Positions 1 to 9,122 of a stretch of 64,000 nt of DNA are shown here, in pieces (the stretch's first letter is position 1; each line of letters opens with the position of its first letter). The notes beneath the pieces were generated by a model that saw nothing but the letters and a program-made list of their open reading frames with translations, searched no databases and was not told the DNA's origin. This DNA comes from Xiheicaenibacterium sp046351325 (lineage in GTDB: Bacteria > Myxococcota_A > Polyangia > Polyangiales > Polyangiaceae), in assembly GCA_046351325.1 (NCBI GenBank), contig JAXLYR010000024.1, positions 1-64,000 of the forward strand, written 5' to 3'. Made by a program: the position numbers and the translations under genes.

Positions 1-2
1 TC

Positions 3-2249
3 ACCGAGTCCGAGGGCTCTCCATTTTGGCTGCGTCAGCAGCTCGCGCGGGGCACCCCTGGTGAGGCGACGCGCCCCCTCGACAGATCGATCGTCGCGGG
101 GCTCCACCCAGCGACCATCGAGTGGCTGCGAAAGCTCGCGATGTTGAGCTTGGCGCTGCCTGAGGCCGACGCGAGCGCCCTCGGTGAACGAGGTCCAGCG
201 AGCGCGCTCGAGGAGCTCGCGCAGCGGGGCCTCGTCGAGCGAACGGAGCGTGGGCTGCGCGCGCACGGCGTCGTCCGGACGCTGCTCGCGCCCGCCGATC
301 CGATCGCGCTCGCGCGCGCCTTGCTGGACACACGCAGCGCGGGTCTCGAGCTCGAGGCCGCGCGCCTCCTGCTCGGTCAGGGCGAGATCGAAGAGGCGCT
401 CCCCATCCTCGCGCGGTGGCTCGATCGAGCCGATCCACACACGCTCGACTCGAGCGGTCTTTGGCAAGCGCTCGAGGGTGTCGAGGACGATCGGCTCCGC
501 GCGATCAAGCTCCGCTGCGCGAACGTGATCGCGAGCCCGACCGCGCTCGGCTGGGTGGCTCGCTTGGGCGCGCCGAGCCGTGACGCACCCCTCGGAGAGC
601 GCTGCGATTGGATCGAGGCGCTCCTCTCGAGCAACCAACTCGAGCTCGCGAAGCGCGAGGGCCGCGCGCTCTTCGAGGAGGCTCGCGAGGGCGCCTTCGA
701 CGCAGCCCTCCGCGAGCGCGCGACGCTCCTCTTTTTGCGGGTGCTCGTCGCTTCGGGCGACGCCGCCGAGGCCGCCGACGTCCACGCAGCCGTCTTCCGC
801 GTCGGTGACGACCCGAGAGCCGACATCTGGCTCGCGCGCGCCCTCGTCATGACGGGAGCCACCCGGTCGGCGCTCGCCCTCGCGGACGCCTGCGGAGCGC
901 GCGCCGACGACGCCGACGCTGCCGAGATCGACGCGCAGCGCGCTGTCGTTTACACGAACCTCAGCCGCATGCGCTCGGCCTCCGAGGCCCTCGCGCGCGC
1001 CCGCTCGGCCGAGGACGGCGCGTGGCCCAACATGGTCCGCCGCGCGTTCCGCTTGCCGCGCGAGACGATCTTCGCGCTCGAGCTCGGCCAGCTCGAAGAG
1101 GCGCGCGCAATCTTTGACACCGTTCAAGCAAACCCGATCCCGGCCGCCGTCCTCCCCTTCCAGTGCATGAACGGCATTCGGCTGTTCGCCGCGCGCGGCG
1201 AGCTCGCGAGGGCCTACGCCGAGCTGCAGGTCATCGAGGGAGAGCCCCAGTTGGTCGGGTATTGGGCCGACTGGATCGCCGCCGGCCAGCATCACCTCGC
1301 GCTCCTCACCGGTCGGCCCTTCGACCCGATGGTCCCCTCACAAAACGCTGCATTTCGCCTCACGCGCGCGCTGCGGGCGATGCACGAGGTCGCGCAGACG
1401 GGGCACTTCAGCGCGACCGATCCGCTCGGGCCCGACGAGGTCGAGCCGGTCGACGCGAGGGTGGCCCTGCTCATCGCGGAGGCCCGCGCCCGCGCGCTCG
1501 AGGGGCAAGCGGCGACCGCGCTCGAGCTCGTCGAGCGCGCCGTGTCCGAGGCCTCGCGCGAGGGGCTCGCGCTTTGGGCGGCCGAGGCCTTGGTCGCGCG
1601 CGCCGAGATCACCTGGCTCTCCGAGCGGGACCTCGATCTCGAGGCGCTCCGCGCGCTCGTGCTCGAGCTCGGAGACAGCCGCTATCACCTCGAGCTCTCG
1701 CTCTTCGAGCTCTTCGCCGCCGCGCTCGCAGGGTCGGTCGACGTCCCGGCGATCGTCGCGCTCGCACGCCCCGACGAGCCCGCGCGCTTCTTGCCGCCCG
1801 CGTGTCGGCGGGCCCGCGCTTGGCTCGGCGAGGACGCGATCGACCTCGATCTCGTCGATCGACGGCTCGTCACGCGGGCGCGCGACGCCGCCTCGATCCA
1901 ACGCATCGGCTCGACCGAGCGGCTGCCGCTCGCGGGCGCGTGGGGCGTCGACCGCGAGCGCGCTCGGCTCTTTTGGGGCGCGCGCTCGCTGGACCTCACG
2001 GACAAGACCATCCCGACGCGCCTCCTCAGCTGCCTCGCGGAGCGCGGCGGGGCCGCGACCAAAGAAGAGCTCGCGGCCCGCGTCTGGGGCCTGTCCGACT
2101 ATCACCCTCTCCGAGACGACAAGCGCCTCCAAGTCGCGATCGGTCGGCTGCGCACGCTCCTCGCAGAGGCTGGGTTCGACGCCGCGACCCTGGAGACCAC
2201 CGAGATTGGTTATCGCCTCTCGGCGTCGAGCGCGGGCTTCTTTCGCTGA
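3..2249 (+). CDS. C-terminal part of a large regulator with a winged-helix DNA-binding domain (5' truncated)
   Basis: The frame is open from base 3, so the true start lies upstream of the window; an internal ATG at 141 should not be taken as the start. About 600 residues are Leu/Ala/Glu-rich helical sequence resembling TPR-like solenoid, with repeated ELGQLEEA- and EGQAATALEL-type helices. The last ~90 residues (from about 1970) form an OmpR/trans_reg_C-like winged helix: LDLTDKTIPTRLL, then EELAARVWG, then LQVAIGRLRTLL. This fold-plus-solenoid layout is known from large bacterial regulators of the AAA/TPR/winged-helix kind, often with an N-terminal ATPase, which would lie outside the window. 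The target is unknown. It converges with the next gene, separated by 3 bases. Confidence 0.7.
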   Translation, partial: TESEGSPFWLRQQLARGTPGEATRPLDRSIVAGLHPATIEWLRKLAMLSLALPEADASALGERGPASALEELAQRGLVERTERGLRAHGVVRTLLAPADPIALARALLDTRSAGLELEAARLLLGQGEIEEALPILARWLDRADPHTLDSSGLWQALEGVEDDRLRAIKLRCANVIASPTALGWVARLGAPSRDAPLGERCDWIEALLSSNQLELAKREGRALFEEAREGAFDAALRERATLLFLRVLVASGDAAEAADVHAAVFRVGDDPRADIWLARALVMTGATRSALALADACGARADDADAAEIDAQRAVVYTNLSRMRSASEALARARSAEDGAWPNMVRRAFRLPRETIFALELGQLEEARAIFDTVQANPIPAAVLPFQCMNGIRLFAARGELARAYAELQVIEGEPQLVGYWADWIAAGQHHLALLTGRPFDPMVPSQNAAFRLTRALRAMHEVAQTGHFSATDPLGPDEVEPVDARVALLIAEARARALEGQAATALELVERAVSEASREGLALWAAEALVARAEITWLSERDLDLEALRALVLELGDSRYHLELSLFELFAAALAGSVDVPAIVALARPDEPARFLPPACRRARAWLGEDAIDLDLVDRRLVTRARDAASIQRIGSTERLPLAGAWGVDRERARLFWGARSLDLTDKTIPTRLLSCLAERGGAATKEELAARVWGLSDYHPLRDDKRLQVAIGRLRTLLAEAGFDAATLETTEIGYRLSASSAGFFR

Positions 2250-2252
2250 CGG

Positions 2253-3110
2253 TCAGCCGCGGCGGTCCGCGGCGCCCTCCGCCTCGAGCGCCTCGAGCGC
2301 CTCGAGCGCCTCGATTAGCGCTTCGTCGGAAGCTTCGCTCGCGGCCCGCTCGAGGGCTTCGGCGAGCGCGGGCGAGGCCGTCGCGCTCGCCGCGGCCGAC
2401 AGGCGAACGCGCGCCGCCGCGTCGTCCTTCAGCGCTATGGCCGCGGCGACGCGTGTCGTCGGCGGGGCGCTCGGATCCTCGGCGACCCGCAGGAGCTCGT
2501 CGGGGTTCACGGGGGCCGTGCGCATGTCGACGTTCGCCTGCGTACCCATCACGCGGAGGTGAGCGACCCACTCGGAGAGGCTCCGAGCGCCGCGCGCGAG
2601 CGCCGAGGCCCCGTCTCCGCTTCCATCTTTGTAAGCGTCGATGGCCGAGCGCAGCGTCTCGAGGAGATCGTTCGCGGCCACCTCCCCAGCGCGCTCGAGA
2701 CCGCAAGGCACGCAGAGCTCGCGGCCATCTCTCAGACGAAGTCGAACGCCGAAGATCTCCTCCTGGAAGAGGGTCTTGTCGAACAGCGAGACCGCCTCGA
2801 TCTGCGAGAACGCTACGCGTTGTGTCCAGCCGAGCCACCGCACGACGACGCCGTCCGCCGCGACCCGAACTCGGGTCTTCGAATAGAGGTGCGCGACGAG
2901 GACCCCAGCGAGGAGCAAAAAGACGAGTATGGGCGCGAGCGCCCACCAGGAGCCACCTCGGCCGAGCCATAGCGCGCCGAAGAAGAGAGGCACCCCACCG
3001 ACGGGCAATAGGTACCTGATGAAGCCCTGTTTGCTCGGGCTGAAGACCCGAGAGAGGCCGGGCAGATCCTTGCGATCCCAGCTGTCGGCTCGACGCGCCC
3101 GCGCTCGCAT
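2253..3110 (-). CDS. PH-like membrane protein, paralogue of the gene at 14366-15535
   Basis: A protein of about 285 residues. Two hydrophobic segments at about residues 33-73 form a membrane hairpin. A PH-like beta-rich stretch (RVAADGVVVRWLGW, then LRLRDGRELCVPCG) and a helical C-terminus rich in Ala/Glu follow, ending in a repeated LEALEALEAL coil. The C-terminal part (EDPSAPPTTRVAAAIAL) closely matches the second copy at 14366-15535. ATG 3110 is preferred; a GTG directly before it at 3113 is possible. The upstream 25 bases carry two copies of GGTAACATC. Function is unknown; an envelope protein with a PH-like domain is an inference. Confidence 0.65.
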   Translation of the reverse strand: MRARARRADSWDRKDLPGLSRVFSPSKQGFIRYLLPVGGVPLFFGALWLGRGGSWWALAPILVFLLLAGVLVAHLYSKTRVRVAADGVVVRWLGWTQRVAFSQIEAVSLFDKTLFQEEIFGVRLRLRDGRELCVPCGLERAGEVAANDLLETLRSAIDAYKDGSGDGASALARGARSLSEWVAHLRVMGTQANVDMRTAPVNPDELLRVAEDPSAPPTTRVAAAIALKDDAAARVRLSAAASATASPALAEALERAASEASDEALIEALEALEALEAEGAADRRG

Positions 3111-3193
3111 CACCTTCGATGTTACCCGATGTTACCGGGCCGACGTGGCGCCCTCGCCCCGCCGCTGACAGACCGCGCCTCGGAGGTGACAGG

Positions 3194-3775
3194 ATGTTTC
3201 GGCGCGGACTCTTTGGAATTGTGCTCCTCGCGAGCGCGAACTGTGGCGGAGAGAGCGAATCGACCGACAGCGCCAATGGCGGCTCGACCGGCTCGCACAA
3301 TAGCGTCTCCTTCTCTTGCTGTATCAACGGTAAGGGCTACGCCTGCCCCGACGAGGCCGCGCTCGACAAGTGCGGCGGCTTCGACATCGACGGCTGTATG
3401 AACGCTTGTCAGCAGGACGACTTCGACTGCCAAGACGCCTGCTTCGCGGAGTGGTCGGCCTCGACCCCCGACCCGAGTCAATGCAACGCCGACAGCTCTG
3501 TAACTTGTGAGAGCACCGGCCCCGGCACGAGCCCGACCGGGTGCAGCGGCACGCCGACCGGGGCCTCGTGCGACGTCGACGCGGACTGCGGCACGTACAA
3601 CTGCTTCGAGAACACCTGCTACGAGAACGCGCCCGGCAACCCTTGTGACGTCGACGCGGACTGTTCGTCGTACAACTGCTTCGAGAGCTGCTGCTACGGC
3701 AATGACGCGGGCGACCCCTGTGACGTCGACGCGGACTGCTCGTCCTACAATTGTTACAACAATGTATGTCAGTGA
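3194..3775 (+). CDS. Cysteine-rich repeat secreted protein, probable lipoprotein
   Basis: A protein of 193 residues. The start ATG 3194 follows a strong ribosome-binding site (GGAGGTGA, 3183-3190), which rules out the longer frame from 3119. The N-terminus (MFRRGLFGIVLLASANC) looks like a signal peptide with an imperfect lipobox. The C-terminal half has three tandem repeats of about 28-30 residues built on CDVDADCxxYNCxxxxCY, all with paired cysteines typical of disulfide-stabilised surface modules. The stop overlaps the convergent gene at 3769 by 7 bases. Function is unknown; exported, cell-surface and disulfide-rich is the supported reading. Confidence 0.75.
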   Translation: MFRRGLFGIVLLASANCGGESESTDSANGGSTGSHNSVSFSCCINGKGYACPDEAALDKCGGFDIDGCMNACQQDDFDCQDACFAEWSASTPDPSQCNADSSVTCESTGPGTSPTGCSGTPTGASCDVDADCGTYNCFENTCYENAPGNPCDVDADCSSYNCFESCCYGNDAGDPCDVDADCSSYNCYNNVCQ

Positions 3776-4725
3776 TTGCCCGCGCCGGCGGGCCGCGAAT
3801 AGCTGGCGGATTGCCGGAACGAGGCGGTCCCTGCACCATTCAAGCTGGGCGAGACGAGCGTCAGCGGCCCCGAGAACTCGAGCGCCGTGGGGAGCGCGCC
3901 ATCGACCAGGATGAGGAGCTCGCCGCTCAGCGCCGCGACCACGCGCGCGCTGTCGGCGGGTGAGGCCAGGCTCGTGCGCATCGAGGCGACGACGACCTCG
4001 ACGCCCTTCAATCGGCGCACGCCTTTGACGCGCACCTCGACGGACGTGGGGCCGACCTTGCTCTCGGACAGTTGCCGTTCGATGAGGCTTGCGAGCCCCT
4101 CGAGAGACTGTCCGACCACCAGGGTCTCCGGCAGCGCGTCGGTGAACGCGCTCTCGTTGTAGATGCGACTCGCGCCGAGGGCGCTCGTCTCTTCGGCGGT
4201 CGCTGGCTTGCCCGTCGTGGCATCGGTGATGGTCCAGCTCTTGTCGGCCCGCGTAAGCACATAGGACTTGCCGCGCATGGAGCTCGTAGTCGGTTCCGGC
4301 CCCGACCCCGTGTCGACTTGAACGTCGTGCGCGATGACGTCCGCTTTGACCTTCGTGCACGCGCGGTCGACGACCTCCAAGCACTCTTCTCGCAGGGTCA
4401 TCGACGTCACCGAACTCAGGCTCAGGGCCGAGGGCCCGCCTGTCGCGCCGCGAACGCTCATGGCGAGCCGCGACTCGCTCGTGATGGTCGCGACCTCACC
4501 CACGACGGCGCTGTGTTTGACGAGGGTGATCGTCTTCGGCGCGGGCTCCGCTGGCTTTACTGACGTTGAAGTAACCTCGGTCGCGCCGCCGCCGGGCCCG
4601 TTCTTCGCCTGTGCCTCGGCCGAGCTTTGGGAGGCGCCACAGCCCGCGATGGCGAGGACGCTTGCGACGGCCCCGAGGATCACCCCGCGCAGTGCGGCGG
4701 AGTCCCGTCCATTCGTACCTGCCAT
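3769..4725 (-). CDS. Hypothetical lipoprotein, last gene of the MoxR-VWA operon
   Basis: A protein of 318 residues starting at ATG 4725. The N-terminus has a signal peptide with a canonical lipobox (LAIAGC). The mature part is Thr/Ser/Val-rich and predicted beta-rich, with pairs such as YVLTRADKSWTITDATTG and a late conserved-looking VRVKGVRRLKGVEVVVA. I do not recognise a named family. It lies 11 bases downstream of the VWA gene and is probably co-transcribed, so it may be the envelope-anchored partner of that system. A GGTAACATCGG sequence lies just before the start, shared with the gene ending at 2253. Confidence 0.7.
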   Translation of the reverse strand: MAGTNGRDSAALRGVILGAVASVLAIAGCGASQSSAEAQAKNGPGGGATEVTSTSVKPAEPAPKTITLVKHSAVVGEVATITSESRLAMSVRGATGGPSALSLSSVTSMTLREECLEVVDRACTKVKADVIAHDVQVDTGSGPEPTTSSMRGKSYVLTRADKSWTITDATTGKPATAEETSALGASRIYNESAFTDALPETLVVGQSLEGLASLIERQLSESKVGPTSVEVRVKGVRRLKGVEVVVASMRTSLASPADSARVVAALSGELLILVDGALPTALEFSGPLTLVSPSLNGAGTASFRQSASYSRPAGAGNH

Positions 4726-4736
4726 TCGGTCCGATG

Positions 4737-6380
4737 TTACCGCGCGAAGGTCCGCCGCGAGAAGGCGCGCGCAAATGGGACGATGTCGGCCTCTCGGCTT
4801 ATGAGATACGGCACGACGCCGACCTTCCGCAGCTTGTCGAGCGGCTCGCGATAAGAGTCCGCGCCCGCGAGCCGGAGGACCGCGGACGCTCCACCCCCCG
4901 CGTTCGCGACCGCACGCTCGACGATGGCCCAGCCGTCGTGCGTGTTCTCGATTTCCCCGAAGAGATCGGAGTCGCTGATCACGAGCAGGTGCGCGGGTCT
5001 CTTGCGCGGCGGTGCGTTCGCGAAGGTCTGCGCGAGGCGCGCGAGGCCGAAGGAGCAGCCCGTGCCGAGGTAGTCCGTGAGCACGCCGAGGAGCTTGGCC
5101 TCGTCTCGGATGAACCCCGGGGTCTCGAGGTATTTGCCAGACGAGAGGTGTTCGCCCGATAGACAGGCCATGACGCGCGAGCCGGCGCGCAGCGCGCTGA
5201 GGGTCAGAATGGCGCCGGCGACGATCGGATATTGGAGCGCATAAGCTGGATTGCCCATGGAGCCCGAACAGTCGATTCCTACGTACAAGTCGGGCGGGCG
5301 CCGCTCGGGCTCGCCGCCCTCGGCGATGCCATAGGTTCGCTCTACAGTCGTGTAACCGGGGATCACCACCGCGCCGCGACCCAGCGTCTCGAACCAGTCG
5401 ATGTGCTCGAGTGGGCTGCCGGGCTCCCAAGCGTCGAGCCCCTCGGGGAGCGGGTCCCCTGCCCGCTCTATTCGTTCGGCCGGGAAGGGAATGACGTGTG
5501 GCATCGCGACCTGTCGGTAATAGCGCGCGACCAACTCGGGGCCGTCGCGCTTGATGCCCGCCGCGCGCAACATATCAATCCATTGCTTGGGCTGGCGTAA
5601 GACGCGGCGCTTGTCTGGCCGCCCGTCCCCGCGCTTCGCTCGACCCAAACCACCTGGATTACGCTGCTCTTCGGTCCCCTCCTCCGCGTCGGAGTCGTCG
5701 TCCGAGAGGCGCCGGTCGACAGCGGGGTGCGGCACGCCGTCAGGGTCGAAGTCGTCCTCGAGCAGGCCGTCGGGGATGCGATCACCGATCGAGGTGCCGG
5801 CGGTGTCGAACCCAGGCGGTACGGGCAGGGCGTCGCTCTGGAGGGTCCCGCAGATAAGGCTCCACGAGCCGCGTGAACGAGGCCGCGCCCTGCGGCAATC
5901 GTCACGGAAGAACCGGACGAGCCGCGCCGCGGGCTCGGCGTCCGCGTCGATGTGGTCGTTTGCGTCGCCTTGTCGGCGTCCGCCGCACCGGCCGAGGCGC
6001 TCGTATATGCGCATATAGAGCGCCCAGAGCTGTGTTACAGGCTTGTCACCCTCGCGGTCGCGCCTCCGCTCCTCGAGCGCGACGTAGACGGCCGCGACGT
6101 CGGCGGCGCCAGAGCGCTGCAAGCGATCGTTCAAGAGGAGGTCGGTGTAGAGGTTCGACACGAGCCCCGCGAAGTTCGCGCGGTCGCTCGGCAGCGTGCG
6201 CCGCACGCGATCGGTGAGCCGCACGTGATCGGCGAGCGTGCCGGGCGCGTGGACGTAATGCCCGACCTCGTGCGCGAGGATCGCGTGCGCGTGCGCTTCG
6301 AGCCCGAGCTCGGCGACCTGCCGCAGGCTTATGACGATGCGATCGTCTCGCATGCGGATCATCGCGAAGGACGCGTTCAA
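4737..6380 (-). CDS. VWA-domain protein with N-terminal HExxH metallopeptidase-like region
   Basis: About 547 residues if started at TTG 6380. The N-terminal region carries HEVGH (residues 37-41), followed by a possible third ligand in NLYTDLLLND, as in the metallopeptidase-like domain that precedes VWA domains in the DUF2201-type family. The middle is acidic and linker-like. The C-terminal third is a von Willebrand A domain with an intact MIDAS DxSxS (DCSGSM, D370, S372, S374) and later ISDSDLFGE. Such proteins pair with MoxR ATPases and are thought to act as metal-dependent, chaperone-remodelled effectors. The reading frame continues upstream to 6506 with plausible coding sequence but no ATG, GTG or TTG, so the true N-terminus is uncertain. 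Confidence 0.8.
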   Translation of the reverse strand: MNASFAMIRMRDDRIVISLRQVAELGLEAHAHAILAHEVGHYVHAPGTLADHVRLTDRVRRTLPSDRANFAGLVSNLYTDLLLNDRLQRSGAADVAAVYVALEERRRDREGDKPVTQLWALYMRIYERLGRCGGRRQGDANDHIDADAEPAARLVRFFRDDCRRARPRSRGSWSLICGTLQSDALPVPPGFDTAGTSIGDRIPDGLLEDDFDPDGVPHPAVDRRLSDDDSDAEEGTEEQRNPGGLGRAKRGDGRPDKRRVLRQPKQWIDMLRAAGIKRDGPELVARYYRQVAMPHVIPFPAERIERAGDPLPEGLDAWEPGSPLEHIDWFETLGRGAVVIPGYTTVERTYGIAEGGEPERRPPDLYVGIDCSGSMGNPAYALQYPIVAGAILTLSALRAGSRVMACLSGEHLSSGKYLETPGFIRDEAKLLGVLTDYLGTGCSFGLARLAQTFANAPPRKRPAHLLVISDSDLFGEIENTHDGWAIVERAVANAGGGASAVLRLAGADSYREPLDKLRKVGVVPYLISREADIVPFARAFSRRTFAR

Positions 6381-6468
6381 CCCCTCGCGACGCTCCTCGG
6401 CTTCGGTCGTGCAATAGATGGGCGCCGCGAGCCTCGTGAACGGACTGAAGGCCGCGACCGCCTGGGGC

Positions 6469-7478
6469 CTACGCGGACTCGAAGCGCGCCGCGACGGCGC
6501 CCGCGGTCACGTCGTCGCTCTCCGACCAGGGACAAAGACGAGGTGGCTCTTCACCGAGCGCGACCGCCACGAGCCCCGCGGCCTCGGCCATCGAGCTCGC
6601 GCCGTCGAACTCGGGCAGCGCCTTCACGAGCTCGCTCGGCGCCGACGCGGTGCTCTCGTTCGCGTCGCCGGCATGGAGGCTCGAGCGCGCTGCCGAGGCG
6701 TCCGCGTGCACGACGAACAGGCGCTGCCGTCGGTCGCGAGGACGCGCGCTCGCCGTCGGCGAGGACCGCGGGGGCCGTCGAACACCCCCAAAACCGGAGA
6801 CCCACCGAGGCGCGCGACGACCTCGAGAGGACCGAGCGGTCCGCGATGCGAGGGCGCGACGAAGCGCCGCGCTGGGTCGCGATCGAGGGCCTCGACGCCG
6901 AAGATCGCAGAGAGGAGCGCAGGCGAAGCAGCCGGCGCTCGTTCGGGAACGCGCCCGCGCCCGCGCGAGCCCGCGCGCCACGCGAGGAGAAAGCCAGCCT
7001 CTTGCAAGGTCGCGCGCTCGGTCGCGAGGTGCGCGACCTTCGCGAGCTCCTCGAGCCAGCGGGTCGCCGCGGCCTCACCGAGCTCGCGCGTGAGCTTTTC
7101 GAAGGCGTTGCCGAGCGCGCGCAAGAGCGTCGGGCTCGCGTGCGCGCCGAGCGCAGGCCACGCGCCGACGAGGCCGCGCTCGAAGGCGCTCGGTGTGTCG
7201 CGCTCACCGACGAGCTTGAGCGAGACGCCCGCGAGGACCAAATCGAAGAGTTCGAAGAGGAGCGCGCGCCGCGCGTCGACAGGCGCCGCGTCGACGATGG
7301 GCTGCGCGGTCCGCTCGAGGAACGCGAGCATGACCTCGGGGTCCACGCGGGCGCCCTCGGCGCGCGACGACCGGCCGAGGAGCGCGCCACCTCGCACGAA
7401 CCGAGCGTTCAACGCCTCGCGTTCGCGCGCGAGGAGCGCCGCGAAGGTCGCGCTCACCCGCGGGTCGGTCAGCGGCAT
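6469..7478 (-). pseudogene. Middle gene of the MoxR-VWA operon, interrupted by frameshifts
   Basis: The gene begins at ATG 7478, overlapping the MoxR stop by 10 bases (ATGCCGCTGA). It reads as a plausible helical protein (MPLTDPRVSATFAALLAR...) to about 6775. At the sequence for GVFDGP the coding signal shifts by one base into a short stretch (AVLADGERAS), then shifts again. The final frame reads RLFVVHADASAARSS... and ends at TAG 6469-6471. Two single-base indels within about 70 bases, in C-rich and GC-rich sequence, explain this. The family is unknown to me; position suggests a partner of the MoxR and VWA proteins. Either a decayed gene or base-call error is possible. Confidence 0.6.
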
Positions 7479-9034
7479 CGGAGCCACGCGCGGTAATTGG
7501 TATAACGCTGATGAAGATATTTCAGCGTGAGCACGTCGTCGAAGAGGTGGCCGTAGAGCTTGCCGCCCTTCTCGATCGCGCGCAGGGCGCGCTCGATCGC
7601 GGCGAGTCGCTCCTCGACCGCGCTCTCGGCGAGGCCCTCGAGGCCGCGATCGAAGAGCTCGAGCTCCGCGCGCACGGCGTCGCTCTTGGCGCGATCGAGG
7701 CGGTCGTACTCCTGGTTCGCGCGATCGAAGAGCACGCGAATCCAGCTGACGAGGTCCGAGCGGTAGGGCGCGTTCTCGGGCGCGTCGAAGAACGCGGCCT
7801 CGCGCTTCTGCACGAGCTTGTCGTGCAGCACGAAGGGCAGGATCTGGCGCACGTCCTCGAAGCTGACCTCCTTCGAGCCGCGGAACCACGCGAGCGCCTT
7901 CGCGAACGCGAGGCACGTCATGAGCGCGCGCACCGAGAGGCCGTTCTTCGTCTGCGCGCCGGGGATCGCCGCGTCCGCGGCCTCGGAGAAGCTCTCGAAC
8001 GGGACGGCGGCGACCTTCACCGTGTCCTTCGTCATGTATTCGAGCTGGCGCGCCGCGGGCTCGAAGAACTCGAACTCCGAGGCGAAGAACTCGAGCCGCG
8101 AGAGGAGCGCCGGTGGCAAGCGCACCGCGCGGATCTCCTTCTCCATCCGGTCGAGCTCCTCGGGGGTGAAGACGATCTCGGGCGGGACCATCTCCTCGGG
8201 CCGCACGCCGGCCTCGATGCGCTCGAGGAGCTCACCGATGAAGCGCGTGTTGAAATGCAGGGCCTTCACGACGACGTCGATGCGATCGCGCAGCGCCTCG
8301 ATGACCTGGTAGGTGCCGCCGCCCGCGTCGTCGTTCGCCGTCAGGTACCACGCGGCCGGCGGGCACTCGAAAATCTGGTCGTAGATCTCGGCGTACTCGT
8401 CGGCCATCACCGTGAGGAGCGCCGACTGCGTGCGGGTCGGGATGCGGTTGTATTCGTCGATGATCTTCACGCGCATGCCGAGCCACTTGCGCCACGCGAT
8501 CTTGATCTCGTCCATGCTCTTCGCGCCGACGAGGCTCGACGGCAGCGGGTTACCGAGCAGGTCCGCGATGGTCATTTGAGGTTGACCATGTTGGATGCCC
8601 TGCTTCATCTCGCGCAGCGAGTAGCCAGCGAGCAGGCCGATCAGCGTGGCGATCACGGTCTTTCCTCGACCTGGGCCGCCGACGAGCAGGCACCGCCGCC
8701 GCACCGCGAGGTTGAGGAGCGGCAGGAGCACGTAGCTCGAGTAGCTCTGCGCGGTCGGCAACACGACCTTCACCGCGCGCTCGCCCAGCGTGAACGTCGG
8801 GGGCGGCGCGTCCCAATATTCGAGGTCGTAGAAGGGGCTGATGATCGCGTGGTTGACGATCCAGAAGTAGGCCTGCCGCAGCTTCTCATCGAGCGGGACC
8901 TCGGCGGCGGCGCGCGTCTCGACCTCGCCGAGCGGCCCCGCGTAGAGATCGGCAACGTCGAACGCCCGCGAGGAGACCGCCGCGCGCGGGTTCGTCGGCG
9001 CTTGAGAGACCTGCGCGTGCTTCGTCTTCGCCAT
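7469..9034 (-). CDS. MoxR-family AAA+ ATPase
   Basis: A protein of 521 residues from ATG 9034; the longer frame upstream lacks family resemblance. It has Walker A (VGGPGRGKT), Walker B (VKIIDEYNR) and a sensor-1-like YLTANDD, plus the two-part lid typical of MoxR AAA+ proteins. The tail after the ATPase is long and helical. MoxR proteins are ATP-driven chaperones that usually insert metal or remodel VWA partners, and here a middle gene, a VWA protein and a lipoprotein follow immediately. It is divergent from the FKBP gene across an 88-base spacer. Confidence 0.9.
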   Translation of the reverse strand: MAKTKHAQVSQAPTNPRAAVSSRAFDVADLYAGPLGEVETRAAAEVPLDEKLRQAYFWIVNHAIISPFYDLEYWDAPPPTFTLGERAVKVVLPTAQSYSSYVLLPLLNLAVRRRCLLVGGPGRGKTVIATLIGLLAGYSLREMKQGIQHGQPQMTIADLLGNPLPSSLVGAKSMDEIKIAWRKWLGMRVKIIDEYNRIPTRTQSALLTVMADEYAEIYDQIFECPPAAWYLTANDDAGGGTYQVIEALRDRIDVVVKALHFNTRFIGELLERIEAGVRPEEMVPPEIVFTPEELDRMEKEIRAVRLPPALLSRLEFFASEFEFFEPAARQLEYMTKDTVKVAAVPFESFSEAADAAIPGAQTKNGLSVRALMTCLAFAKALAWFRGSKEVSFEDVRQILPFVLHDKLVQKREAAFFDAPENAPYRSDLVSWIRVLFDRANQEYDRLDRAKSDAVRAELELFDRGLEGLAESAVEERLAAIERALRAIEKGGKLYGHLFDDVLTLKYLHQRYTNYRAWLRCR

Positions 9035-9122
9035 CGCGGCGAGGGTATCGCCCGACGGGCTCGCGGGCGAGCGAGCGGCCGCCGAGGAGCGGTTCGGGTA
9101 TGCGCTGCTAAACTCGCGGCCC

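Noticed and set aside
141..2249. Taking ATG 141 as the start of the first gene
   Set aside because: The frame is open and protein-like upstream to base 3, so it is a truncated gene.
2270..2325. CCTCGAGCG tandem repeat as a regulatory element
   Set aside because: It encodes the Leu-Glu-Ala coil at the end of the PH-like protein; low complexity coding sequence.
1163..3019. Long plus-strand open frame of 618 codons
   Set aside because: Arg/Pro-rich shadow of the regulator and PH-like genes; no motifs; expected in very GC-rich DNA.
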